The notes below the pieces were generated by a model that did not search any database, was not told where the DNA came from, and saw only the letters and a list, made by a program, of their open reading frames with translations. Below, in pieces: positions 18,076 to 26,450 of a stretch of 64,000 nt of DNA (its first letter is position 1; the number at the start of each line of letters is the position of its first letter). The position numbers and the translations under genes are program-made. Source of the stretch: Nocardia takedensis NBRC 100417 (GTDB taxonomy: Bacteria > Actinomycetota > Actinomycetes > Mycobacteriales > Mycobacteriaceae); the NCBI RefSeq assembly GCF_000308695.1, contig NZ_BAGG01000266.1, positions 62,001 through 126,000 on the forward strand, written 5' to 3'.

Positions 18076-19385
18076 GTGCGCGCCTGTCCTTTGCTGGTGA
18101 GGGCGTCGAAGCGTGCGCGGAACTCGGCTGCTGCCGGCAGTGACTGTAGAGCCTGGCGAACTGGTCCGAGGACTTTCAGTGTGCGGGGGGAGGTCACCGA
18201 GTATTCGAGCTGATCCAACACCGGGAGCGCTCCTTCGAGCGCGCCGTCCAGTTCGCCGATCTGGGCGCGAGCCTTCGCTGCCCATGCGGCCGCGTTCACT
18301 CGGTTGGACGGGCTGGCGTCCTCGGCGACGGCGAGGTCGAACAGGGCGACAGCGGCCTTGCTGCGGCCGACGTCGGCGCAGCCGCGGGCCTCGTGGCCTC
18401 GGATCTCCTGTGGGCCGACGAATCGCAACCAGGCGGGGCAGTCCTCGGGCGATTCGTGCTGCTCGGCACGTTCGAGTTCTCGCCACGCGGTGGTGATGGC
18501 GCGGCCGAATCCGTCCGCGTCGCCGAGCACTCCGAGCGCTGCGGCTTCCCGCACGGCGATCAGAGCGTGTATTCGTGAGGGTGGTTGGCGGCGCATCGCG
18601 TCCGCGGCGCGCGCCACCAAGGGGAGTGCGCGGGAGGCGGATCCGATGCCGGTGCGGGCCAGCGACACCGGTTGCAGGGCGGCGGTGAGACAGGTGTAGG
18701 CGGTTAGCCAGTCGTGGTCGACGGTGCCGGCGAGGGATCGAGCCTCGGTGAAGCATTTGCGGGCGAGGGCGTGGAGGTCGGCGTCGTAGGCGAGCCAACC
18801 AGTTTGGGTGGCCAGATCACCGACAGCGCACATCAGTCGTCGACCGACGCTCTGGCTGTAGGTGCCGTTCTCGACCAGAGCGAGGCCGGCATCGAGCGCG
18901 GCCGCCGCGCGCTCGACCAGCGGGGCGCCACCGGACTGTTGCAGATCACGCTCGAGCTGTGCGTTGATCTCCTCGATGCGGGCGACGTCGGTGGCGCCGA
19001 CGTGGACTGAGGTGAAGCTCGTAGTGGCTGCGGCGACAGCGAGAGTGCCGAACGTGCGGCGTCGCATCTCGTCCTCCTCTGGGGACATGAGGGCACCTCC
19101 AGGGTGCCCGCTCACGGCCGACCGCGCCTCCGTCAGTGTTCCCGTGTCGTCGGGCATGACTTCGAGGAAGCGCGCTCGCTCGTCGGGGTCGAGTCGGGAC
19201 AGGGATCTGTCCAGGGCTGCTTGGTTGACCGGGCGCGGGGTGATGGCGGCGCCTTTGGCTTCCCAGACCGAGACGATGCGCGGGCTGACGCCCAGATGCG
19301 CCGAGAACTCGAGCAGACTCATCCGGCGAGCCGCGCGCAGCGCGACGACGTAGGCCCCTGTCCACTGTTGAACCAGCGGTGTCAT
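18072..19385 (-). CDS. HTH/TPR-type regulator, paralogue B
   Basis: This 437-residue regulator is built like the protein at 15783-17264: HTH at residues 10-60 (SLLEFSAHLGVSPRIVSVWE), a conserved TPRPVNQAALDRSLSRL linker, a short hydrophobic patch near residue 125, and a TPR-like helical C-terminus. The two N-termini differ at only a few positions, but the C-terminal halves have diverged, which suggests recent duplication with different ligands. It is coupled to the downstream GNAT gene. Confidence 0.82.
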   Translation of the reverse strand: MTPLVQQWTGAYVVALRAARRMSLLEFSAHLGVSPRIVSVWEAKGAAITPRPVNQAALDRSLSRLDPDERARFLEVMPDDTGTLTEARSAVSGHPGGALMSPEEDEMRRRTFGTLAVAAATTSFTSVHVGATDVARIEEINAQLERDLQQSGGAPLVERAAAALDAGLALVENGTYSQSVGRRLMCAVGDLATQTGWLAYDADLHALARKCFTEARSLAGTVDHDWLTAYTCLTAALQPVSLARTGIGSASRALPLVARAADAMRRQPPSRIHALIAVREAAALGVLGDADGFGRAITTAWRELERAEQHESPEDCPAWLRFVGPQEIRGHEARGCADVGRSKAAVALFDLAVAEDASPSNRVNAAAWAAKARAQIGELDGALEGALPVLDQLEYSVTSPRTLKVLGPVRQALQSLPAAAEFRARFDALTSKGQART

Positions 19386-19441
19386 CGCTTCCCCCTTCCG
19401 CGCGTTTGCACGTCAGCCTATCGGTGCCTGCGCTGCGGCGA

Positions 19442-20222
19442 TCAGATCTTCTCCGGCGGGATGGATTCGTAGTGTGCGCGCAGTTCCGCGACCAGCGGGT
19501 GTTCGGACCATGCGGTGTCGTCCACGGCGGCGATGGTGCGCACGCCGGTGGCCGCGTTGGTCGCCACCGCGCCGACGTAGCCGGCGAGGTCGGTCACGGT
19601 GATGGTGTGGCTGAGGACGTCCTCGTCGCGGTCCTGGTTGATCAGGCACATGGTGATGCCCGAGAGCATGTCGGCGGCGGGCCAGACCAGCTGGCCGGAT
19701 TCGCTGATGAATCCGATGTTGCTGGTCGCGATCTCGCTGATCGTGCCGTCGGGGGCGGTGAACAGGACGTCGTCGTAGCCGCCGCGCTGGGCGAGGGCTC
19801 GTTGATGGACGGCACCGAAGAGCCCGACGTGCTTGATCTCGGGGTGGTCGCGGGAGTAGACCACCGGATCGCAGCCGCAGCGGGGGCTGTGCGGCTAGGG
19901 GTGCGGGTCGGGTCGTGACCAGGACGTGAGGGTGAGCCGGGCCACCGGGGTAGGGCAGGCCCAGGTCGGGGTCGAAGACGGTGACCCGCGCGATCACCGG
20001 ACCGTCGGTGCGAGCGACCGCCTCGCGGAGGTGGTCGCGCACTCGGTCGGTGTCAAGGTCGGCGTCGAACACGCTGCGGCAGTCCCGGGTGAGGCGATCC
20101 AGGTGCAGGCCAAGCCCGCGCACCCCGCCGTGGTGGACGGCCATCGAAGTGAAGTGCGCGTATCCGACCAGCGCGAGCCTCGCGAGGTCATCTGCCGTGG
20201 CGGGTCTGCCGTTGAGTTCCAT
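19442..20222 (-). pseudogene. frameshifted class IV aminotransferase
   Basis: The N-terminal frame from ATG 20222 reads as a class IV PLP enzyme (branched-chain aminotransferase/aminodeoxychorismate lyase type) up to PPLRLRS. The C-terminal frame resumes with YSRDHPEIKHVGLFG, which carries the catalytic lysine, and continues to EIATSNIGF and the C-terminus at 19442. The total span is 781 nt, one base over a multiple of three. One extra base in the G/T-rich run near 19866-19869 explains it. It could be a true lesion or a sequencing error; otherwise all motifs are intact. Confidence 0.8.
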
Positions 20223-20349
20223 AGGGCCAGTCTGACACCGGAATCGACGTCCGGGGCAGACCCACGAAGTGAAGTTGCAGTGCAATTGCAGTGCCTTGCA
20301 GTGATTGTGCAGTTCCCCGCGGCGACGGTTGGGGTGATGCTGAGATGCA

Positions 20350-20804
20350 TGACCAATCCTGCTCCGGCAGTGCGCTTTCACGATCCGCCGCATGGATCGG
20401 CGTGCCTGCCTCGCGTGGTGAACGCGAACAATCCGAACGACAGGGCCGTGCCGGAGGTGGTTCCGATGCGCCCTCCGGGCGTGGGTGCGCTGTGGCTGAC
20501 CGAAGCGTTCACCGATGGGGTCGGCGCGTGGTTCTCGGTGGTGCGCTCGATCGTCTCCGGCGTCGTTCACGCCGACGTGAACGTGCGCGTTGCCGAGGCT
20601 GGTCGGATGCCAGCGGGTACCGCGCGGCACGAGGTTCGGGACCACGACGTCACGCAGGGGGTGCCGTCGTGGGTCGCTGCGATCCAGCCGAGTCGGTGTG
20701 GCGGCGCACATCACCGTGACATCGGACCGGACGCGCGTCGGTGGCATGTGACGGTGTTCGACTCGGCGGGCCGATGCCCGCGACTCCGGGTGGGGGCGAT
20801 CTGA
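20350..20804 (+). CDS. doubtful ORF before the HemA-like gene
   Basis: A 152-aa plus-strand frame runs from ATG 20350 to a TGA that overlaps the ATG of the HemA-like gene (TGATG). Third positions are G/C-rich but less so than in neighbouring genes, and no family is recognised. The 580-bp interval 20223-20803 otherwise shows nothing but probable divergent promoters; 20270-20320 holds repeated TGCAATTGCAG/TTGCAG-like text. Confidence 0.22.
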
Positions 20805-21832
20805 TGTCGAGTGACGTTGTGCGGCAACAGGTTGCGCCGTCTCCACTGTGTGATGGTTTCGCTTCAGCGCCGTTGGGGTGTGTGTACTGGGATTCGAGCT
20901 GTGCTGATCCGGTCCTGATCGCGGCTTGTCGTCAGCGGCTGGACCCCCGCAGCGCCGGGGCCAGAGCTGCGGTCCTGGTCACCGGCAGACGTATCGAGGT
21001 GTACGCGCGGGGCTCGATGGGCGCGAGCGCCGTTGCGGTCGAAACGCTCGGGGGCGGCGGGCAGAGCGTGGGCGGGGTGGAGGCGACGCTGCACCGGTTG
21101 GCCACGATCGCAGTGGGACTGCGTTCACCGTTGCTGGGCGATCGGTTGATCCTGGACCAGGTCGCGCGCACGGGGCAGCGGCTGCCGGATCCGCATCCGC
21201 TCAAGCCGGTGTTCGCCGAGACCGTCGCGCTGGCGCGTCGCGTCCGTGAGGAGCACGACCTGGTCTCACCGCCGGGGTATCCGGAGATCGCGTTGGCGAT
21301 CCTGGGCGCCGACACGCGCCTCGAGTCGGACGCGGTGGTCGTGCTGGGCGCGGGTCGGTTGGGGCGCGCGGTGGCCCTGGCGGCGGCCGCGGCCGGTCGT
21401 CGGGTGCTGGTCGTGACCCGTACCGTTCGTCGCGCTGAGCGCGCGCTGCGCGGAGTTGGCGGTCTCGGGCGGGTAGTGACGGTCCATGATCCTGCGCAGG
21501 TCGGTTCGGTTCTGCCGATGTCTTGGGATGCGGTGGTGGCCACCGACTTCGACCACGAGTATCTGCCCGTGGTCGCGGCGTTGGTCGACAGCCGGGGGTG
21601 TCGCCACGCGATCGACCTGTCGGCGCTGCCGCTGTACCGGGGATGCTCGCGCCGCTACACCAACCTGGCCTCGGTGCGGGCAGGGGACGCGATCGAGGCG
21701 CACAACGCCGCGTACGCCTCGCGAGCCACCGCAGCGCGACATCGGCTGGATCTGCATTACGGGATCGCCGCGCGCCCCGCGCACCGCGCCGTCGGACCCG
21801 ACCGGATGTGCCTCGCGGCGGGATGGAGGTGA
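20804..21832 (+). CDS. glutamyl-tRNA reductase-like protein lacking the catalytic Cys
   Basis: This 342-residue protein has the GluTR (HemA) layout: an N-terminal catalytic-type domain, SPLLGDRLILDQV in place of the family's SxxxGExQIxxQV, and an NAD(P)-binding Rossmann domain with VVVLGAGRLGRAVALAA. In true HemA the nucleophile lies in TCNR. Here the segment is LVTGRRIEVYA, with glycine (G61) in place of the cysteine. It is also shorter than HemA and lacks the dimerisation helix. It therefore cannot reduce glutamyl-tRNA by the known thioester route. It may bind a tRNA or an activated amino acid, or act as a dehydrogenase. ATG 20804 follows a GGGGG site. Confidence 0.8.
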   Translation: MSSDVVRQQVAPSPLCDGFASAPLGCVYWDSSCADPVLIAACRQRLDPRSAGARAAVLVTGRRIEVYARGSMGASAVAVETLGGGGQSVGGVEATLHRLATIAVGLRSPLLGDRLILDQVARTGQRLPDPHPLKPVFAETVALARRVREEHDLVSPPGYPEIALAILGADTRLESDAVVVLGAGRLGRAVALAAAAAGRRVLVVTRTVRRAERALRGVGGLGRVVTVHDPAQVGSVLPMSWDAVVATDFDHEYLPVVAALVDSRGCRHAIDLSALPLYRGCSRRYTNLASVRAGDAIEAHNAAYASRATAARHRLDLHYGIAARPAHRAVGPDRMCLAAGWR

Positions 21833-21834
21833 TC

Positions 21835-22299
21835 GTGACCACCGCCCCGAGCCCTGACAGCCCGCCGCGCACCACGGTCGGCGCCGTCGAGGAGACCGGT
21901 CCCGCCCGCTACGCGAGGGTTGAGGTGTTCGACCTCGCCGAGGAGCGGTGTGCCGCCCGGGCCGAGGAGTTCGCGAGCACCACCGCCTTGTTGTGGATGG
22001 CCAGTGAGGCGGTTCGGGTGGCGATGGTCGACACCGCGGCCGCGCTGATCGAAGGTCTGCGCACGATACATGCCCGGCCCGGCGCTGATCGCTGGTCGAG
22101 GGCGACGCTGCTGATTCGCTACAACCCGGCCTCGGGTATGGGCGTGCTGGAGATCTTCGATACCCCGCCGCGGCGGGGCCGGGGGCGGCCGCGCCTGAGC
22201 GAGCGGCGACTACCCGATCGACGCGGCGTCGAGTGGCCGCGCTATCGGTTCTTCCGGCTCGGGTGTGTGCGCGTCGGGACCGAACGCCTCGCGACCTAG
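21835..22299 (+). CDS. hypothetical protein
   Basis: This 154-residue protein is not recognised. It is rich in alanine and arginine, with a predicted amphipathic helix in the middle (TTALLWMASEAVRVAM) and a basic, proline-rich C-terminal third. The GTG at 21835 is preceded by GGAGG and begins 3 nt after the HemA-like stop, so the genes are probably co-translated. There is no membrane segment or signal peptide. Confidence 0.6.
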   Translation: MTTAPSPDSPPRTTVGAVEETGPARYARVEVFDLAEERCAARAEEFASTTALLWMASEAVRVAMVDTAAALIEGLRTIHARPGADRWSRATLLIRYNPASGMGVLEIFDTPPRRGRGRPRLSERRLPDRRGVEWPRYRFFRLGCVRVGTERLAT

Positions 22300-22338
22300 C
22301 CGGCGAGAGACTTCCCCGTACCGACACGGCCGACGGAT

Positions 22339-22436
22339 GTGGGGAACCCGGGGGAGCCCCTGGACCGACCGGACTCGCCGGTACGACCCCCGAATGCCTC
22401 GGGGCTCGTCCGTCGAGAGGTCCAGGGGTCTCCCAC
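22339..22436 (+). other. long nested stem-loop
   Basis: GTGGG (22339) pairs with CCCAC (22432), the arm GGGAGCCCCTGGACC (22352-22366) pairs with GGTCCAGGGGTCTCCC (22419-22434) with one bulge, and inner arms CCCCGA/TCGGGG cap it. It lies between the hypothetical gene ending at 22299 and the oxidase gene at 22584. It could be a terminator, an attenuator or a structured RNA. No U-tract follows. Confidence 0.55.
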
Positions 22437-22583
22437 AGACCCGCGTCGCCGCGGCAACGTACGGCGCGAAACCGATCAACGCAAGTGACATCGAATCATG
22501 GGGATGGGCAAAGCAATTCATGCCACACGCATCGCTGGTGCGTGCACCGTCCAACCGTGTCGATCGAGAGTAGGTGATTCCCC

Positions 22584-24383
22584 GTGACTTCGGCGATTCC
22601 GCAGCGATGGCTGGTCACCGCCGACACCGTCGCCGCCCTCGTGGAAGCGATCCACGGCCCCGAGGTGGGGGCGACGAGTCGACTCCACGACGACGTCTTC
22701 GGGGCTCCGCCCGGCGGCGAACCGCCCGGCGCCCCACTGAGGGGGACACAAGTGCCGAGCTTGGGCCGACTGCTCGGATCGAGCACCGATTCGGGTACAC
22801 AGCAACGATTGCTCGCCCGGGCGATGATCGAGGACTCTGGGATGATCGCCGTGCTCACCGCGCACTTCGGGGTGCTCGACGCGGTCCTCGCCGAGGACCG
22901 GGGGCGGCACGGAGTGGACCGGCAGCGGGTCCGTGATGACCTCGCCTGTGGGGCGGTGATCGGCGCGGCCGCCCTGAGCGAGCATTCGGCGTGGGACCCG
23001 CGCTCGCAGCGTACGACCGCGACGTGGGACCGGGACCGCGGCGAGTTCGTGCTGTCCACTCCGGATCTCGGTGCGACCAAGCGCACCGCCCATCCCGAAC
23101 GCACGGGCATCGTCGTGACCGTGGCGCGGATGATCGTCGACGGCCTCGACCACGGGCCGCGCGCGTTCCTGGTGCGGCTGCGTGATCGCGACGGCGCCCT
23201 GCTCGACGGCGTCGAGCTGATCACGCTCATGGGCAGCGGCGACGAGCCGTCACCGACGGTCATCGAGTTCACCGACCTACGTCTACCGCCGCATGCCCTG
23301 CTCGGCGCGCGACACCACGCGGACCGGACTGACGCGCAACCGCCGGCGGTGCGCGCGATCGGCGACCGCCACCGCCTCGACACCTCCACCGCGGCCGCGG
23401 CCGCCGCCCGCGCGGCGCTGGTGGGGGTGGTCGATACCGAGTCCGCCACCGCGCACGCACACCTCGACATCGAGACCGCTCTCGAAGTCGCGCTCACCTA
23501 CGCACTGAGCGCGTTCGTCCGTGCAGCGCGCGCACCGGCGACACACGACAGTCGACAGGTGATGGCGGCGCTGACCGCTCACCTGCTGCCCGAGCACGCC
23601 CGTCGCGTGATCGACTGGAGCGCTGCCCGTTTCGGCTCCGATGCCAACCCGCACATTCGGCGACACGCGCGGTGGCTGGCCGCCCTCGACACCCTCCAGC
23701 GCCACCATGGCCGGTGGTGGGGATCCGAGGAACTCACCGAGACGCTCGCCGACATCGACCTCGACGAACTGACCCTCCCCGCCGCGGCAGAATCCGGATT
23801 ACTCGACGGTCTCGGTACCGTCCATCGCCTGTGCGGCAGGTATGAGCAATTACCGGTAGGTGCGGGAAACCGTTGGTGGATGGCCTATCTCGAGTATCGG
23901 GTGGACATGCTGCAACGGTTGTCGCGCGGCTGCGCAGACACAGCCGACCTCGGATTCGGTCGCCGCGCCGTGACGGCCGAGTTGGCGACGGCCACCGCCG
24001 AACGACTCGCAGCGACCGCGCTGCACGCTGCGTCTGCGCGCACGCCTGAGCCCACCGCCAGGCTGCTGCTGGAGGCGATGGCCGATGTCTACGCCCTGCA
24101 TTGCATCCGCCGCCACGCCGGCTGGTACGCCGCGCACAACCGATATCGCCGCAAGACCGCCGTCGCGATCGTGATCGCGTTGCGCGCCAACCTCGCGAAG
24201 ATCGCCGCCCACCTGCCGACTCTGACCGCGGCGTTCACCGACCCGCCGCGCGCGTTCCCCACCGGCGAGGACTCCGACACCGCCACTGCCGACACCTGCG
24301 AGCCCGAGCACATCCATGAGCCCGGACCGCCCTCACCGACCCACTCCAACACCCTCCCCGAACTCAGGACCGAGAACAGATGA
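22584..24383 (+). CDS. acyl-CoA oxidase/dehydrogenase-like protein 1
   Basis: This 599-residue protein resembles acyl-CoA oxidases: an N-terminal helical domain, a beta domain with EHSAWDPRSQRTTATWD and LSTPDLGATKRTAHP, and a long helical C-terminal region. The usual flavin-contacting TELGxGTN stretch is altered (ALSEHSAW), so FAD binding or catalysis may be changed. The start is the GTG at 22584. The stop overlaps the next ATG (ATGA). A second, better conserved copy lies at 28904-30730. The two may act as a pair that desaturates a tethered acyl group; this is inference. Confidence 0.78.
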   Translation: MTSAIPQRWLVTADTVAALVEAIHGPEVGATSRLHDDVFGAPPGGEPPGAPLRGTQVPSLGRLLGSSTDSGTQQRLLARAMIEDSGMIAVLTAHFGVLDAVLAEDRGRHGVDRQRVRDDLACGAVIGAAALSEHSAWDPRSQRTTATWDRDRGEFVLSTPDLGATKRTAHPERTGIVVTVARMIVDGLDHGPRAFLVRLRDRDGALLDGVELITLMGSGDEPSPTVIEFTDLRLPPHALLGARHHADRTDAQPPAVRAIGDRHRLDTSTAAAAAARAALVGVVDTESATAHAHLDIETALEVALTYALSAFVRAARAPATHDSRQVMAALTAHLLPEHARRVIDWSAARFGSDANPHIRRHARWLAALDTLQRHHGRWWGSEELTETLADIDLDELTLPAAAESGLLDGLGTVHRLCGRYEQLPVGAGNRWWMAYLEYRVDMLQRLSRGCADTADLGFGRRAVTAELATATAERLAATALHAASARTPEPTARLLLEAMADVYALHCIRRHAGWYAAHNRYRRKTAVAIVIALRANLAKIAAHLPTLTAAFTDPPRAFPTGEDSDTATADTCEPEHIHEPGPPSPTHSNTLPELRTENR

Positions 24384-25351
24384 CCGACCACACCACACCA
24401 CCCCTGCTCGACGCTCCGTTGATCGTCGCGACGACCGCGGGCGGTGAGCCGGGAACAGCGCTGGGGCTGGCCCTGCTCGCCCTGACCCGACCGGGCCTAT
24501 CGCTGGTGATCGCCGCCGACGAGTTCACCGACCACCGACGCGCCCGATTCACCCGGCACCTCCTCGACACCCTGGGACGCGACGACGTCCAGGTGGTGCC
24601 CGGCATCTGCCGCCACGAAGACGGTCGCTACCGCCCGCCCACCAGCCGATACTGGACCGCCCACCGGCTGACCCCCGACCACCTCACCGTCACTGACCGC
24701 GACACCTACACCGCCGTCGCGGAGGTCTGCCGCGCCCACCCCGCCACCCCGGTCGGATTCTGCAACCACGCACCGCTGACCGACCTCGCCCACCTGCTGG
24801 CCCTCGATCAGGGCGCGCCGAACCCGCTGGGCCTGGCCTCGCGCCTGACCGTCTGGCAGAGCGGCGGCGGACTCGACGGATCGGGGGAGCGACCCGAACC
24901 CCGCTTCGCGGTCGACCTGACCGCCGCCCGCACGGTGCTGTTGACGGCACGCAGGATGCGCCTGGTGCTGCCCGCGCGCACCGCGCACCTGCCCGCCCTG
25001 GAACCAGGATCCGCGATCCACCGGGTCCTGGCCGAATCCGACCGGCCATGGGCCGCGCTGCTGCTCGCACACCTCGATCAGGCACGACACGCCACGATCG
25101 CCGCCCGACATCTGGCCGACACCGTAACCGCCTCCGCCGCAGCAGGACTCGGATCCGTAGACTTCGCTCCCACGGGGTTCACCCTCGCCGAGAACGGCCG
25201 ACTCATTGTCGGGCCGGGCGACTTCGAGGTCCCGATGTCGACCTCGGTGAACTCCGACGCAGTCATGGACTGGGCACTGGCGACTCTGCACGGCGACGGG
25301 GCCGACCACGCGGGCGTTCCCGTCGCGGCCATGCGAGCGATGGCCCGATGA
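24380..25351 (+). CDS. nucleoside-hydrolase-like protein 1, metal site lost
   Basis: This 323-residue protein follows the inosine-uridine nucleoside hydrolase fold, which cleaves N-ribosidic bonds with a calcium held by several aspartates. The normal DTDPGxDD signature near the N-terminus is replaced by ATTAGGEPG (residues 17-25), and the C-terminal HDP motif is not visible. Strand order and the helix ALGLALLALTRPGLSLVIAADE match the family. It is therefore probably inactive as a hydrolase, or uses other chemistry. It is coupled on both sides by ATGA overlaps and lies next to a second copy. Confidence 0.65.
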   Translation: MTDHTTPPLLDAPLIVATTAGGEPGTALGLALLALTRPGLSLVIAADEFTDHRRARFTRHLLDTLGRDDVQVVPGICRHEDGRYRPPTSRYWTAHRLTPDHLTVTDRDTYTAVAEVCRAHPATPVGFCNHAPLTDLAHLLALDQGAPNPLGLASRLTVWQSGGGLDGSGERPEPRFAVDLTAARTVLLTARRMRLVLPARTAHLPALEPGSAIHRVLAESDRPWAALLLAHLDQARHATIAARHLADTVTASAAAGLGSVDFAPTGFTLAENGRLIVGPGDFEVPMSTSVNSDAVMDWALATLHGDGADHAGVPVAAMRAMAR

Positions 25352-25464
25352 GCGCCGTGATCAACCGGCACGCCGGGAGCGCCCGGTCCCGCAGTACCAC
25401 CCTGCCGATCACGGCCGGAGCGAACCGCACTCGCCCGCGCCGACGCGACCGGTGGGGGCGATGA
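25348..25464 (+). CDS. small tiled ORF (38 aa)
   Basis: ATG 25348 overlaps the preceding stop (ATGA), and its TGA at 25462-25464 overlaps the next start (ATGATG). The peptide is basic (many Arg) with no recognised motif. The exact tiling between two paralogous genes suggests it is translated, possibly only to couple them. No function is proposed. Confidence 0.4.
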   Translation: MSAVINRHAGSARSRSTTLPITAGANRTRPRRRDRWGR

Positions 25465-26450
25465 TGGCGCCGGTCCCGTGGGTGTCCCCGCCGCGCACGT
25501 CGTTGGCGGCGGGCGTGGTGTGGCCGATCCTGCCCGAGAGCCTGGGTGTCCCCGCGGTCGTGGACGTGGATCTGGGCAACACCCCGGATCGAGCCTTGGC
25601 GTTGTGGGCGGCCGCGCGGTCGCTGCGCAACCTGTCGCTGGTGGTGAGCAGTGACGAATACGGGGGGCGCCGCGCCGGGCTGGCCGCCCGCCTGGTGGAC
25701 CTGATGGGCGTGGACGCGGCGGTCGTGGCGGGCGCCGAGCACGCGGGAGCGCAGCGACGGTGGGTGTGCGAGCACCTCGTCGACGACCGCGCGCCGGCGG
25801 TGGTGTCGACGGACCTTCTGGGGCAGCTCGACAAGATGACCGCCTGTCACCCGCAGGGCCCGATTCTGTGGATCGTGTTGGGTCCGGCGACGAATCTGGC
25901 CCACGCGATCGCGGCCCGGCCAGGGTTGGCGGCGCGGTTGGTCGTGGTGATGCAGGCCGGAACCCGACGTCGCGGCAACGCCGAACGCAACATCCGTCTC
26001 GATCCCGTCGCCGCGCGCACCGTGGTGGCGGCGAGTTCGCGGGTGGCGAGTCTGCGCATGCTGCTGGCCGAGCATGTCCCGCACGAGCCCGCAACGGCCG
26101 TGTTCGACGCCCTGTCCGGATCGAGCTCACCGGCATGGGATCTGCTCGCCGAGTGTGCGCGGGCGTGGATGGCAGCCCGGAACTCCGCGCCGCCGATGCG
26201 CGCGGTGCTCACACTGGCGTGGGCCGCAGGGCTCCCCGTGGTGGAATCGGCGTTCACCACTGTCGCGATCACCGATCACGCGGAGCTGGTCGCGGGGAAA
26301 CCGGCGGCCGCCGGTGCGCACCTGTCGACCGCGGTCGCGGACGAGACGTTCTCTCGATGGCTGCGCGGTCGCCTCGAGACCGCGCCCGCGAACGATCCAC
26401 ACCGCCGCGGCGCAACGTCGCGGAACTCCTCGGCGGGCTCGATCGGGTGA
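25461..26450 (+). CDS. nucleoside-hydrolase-like protein 2
   Basis: This 329-residue protein has the nucleoside hydrolase layout with more of the motifs kept than its neighbour: VVDVDLGNTPDRALAL in place of IDTDPGxDDALAL, WIVLGPATNLAHAI, and NIRLDPVAARTVV in place of the family's NxxxDPEAA segment. The calcium aspartates are partly retained and an insertion alters their spacing. The last 30 residues are polar. A start at ATG 25461 or 25464 fits the GGTGGGGG site. The stop overlaps the GTG of the P450 gene. It may bind a nucleoside, or cleave or form an N-glycosidic bond. Confidence 0.68.
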   Translation: MMAPVPWVSPPRTSLAAGVVWPILPESLGVPAVVDVDLGNTPDRALALWAAARSLRNLSLVVSSDEYGGRRAGLAARLVDLMGVDAAVVAGAEHAGAQRRWVCEHLVDDRAPAVVSTDLLGQLDKMTACHPQGPILWIVLGPATNLAHAIAARPGLAARLVVVMQAGTRRRGNAERNIRLDPVAARTVVAASSRVASLRMLLAEHVPHEPATAVFDALSGSSSPAWDLLAECARAWMAARNSAPPMRAVLTLAWAAGLPVVESAFTTVAITDHAELVAGKPAAAGAHLSTAVADETFSRWLRGRLETAPANDPHRRGATSRNSSAGSIG

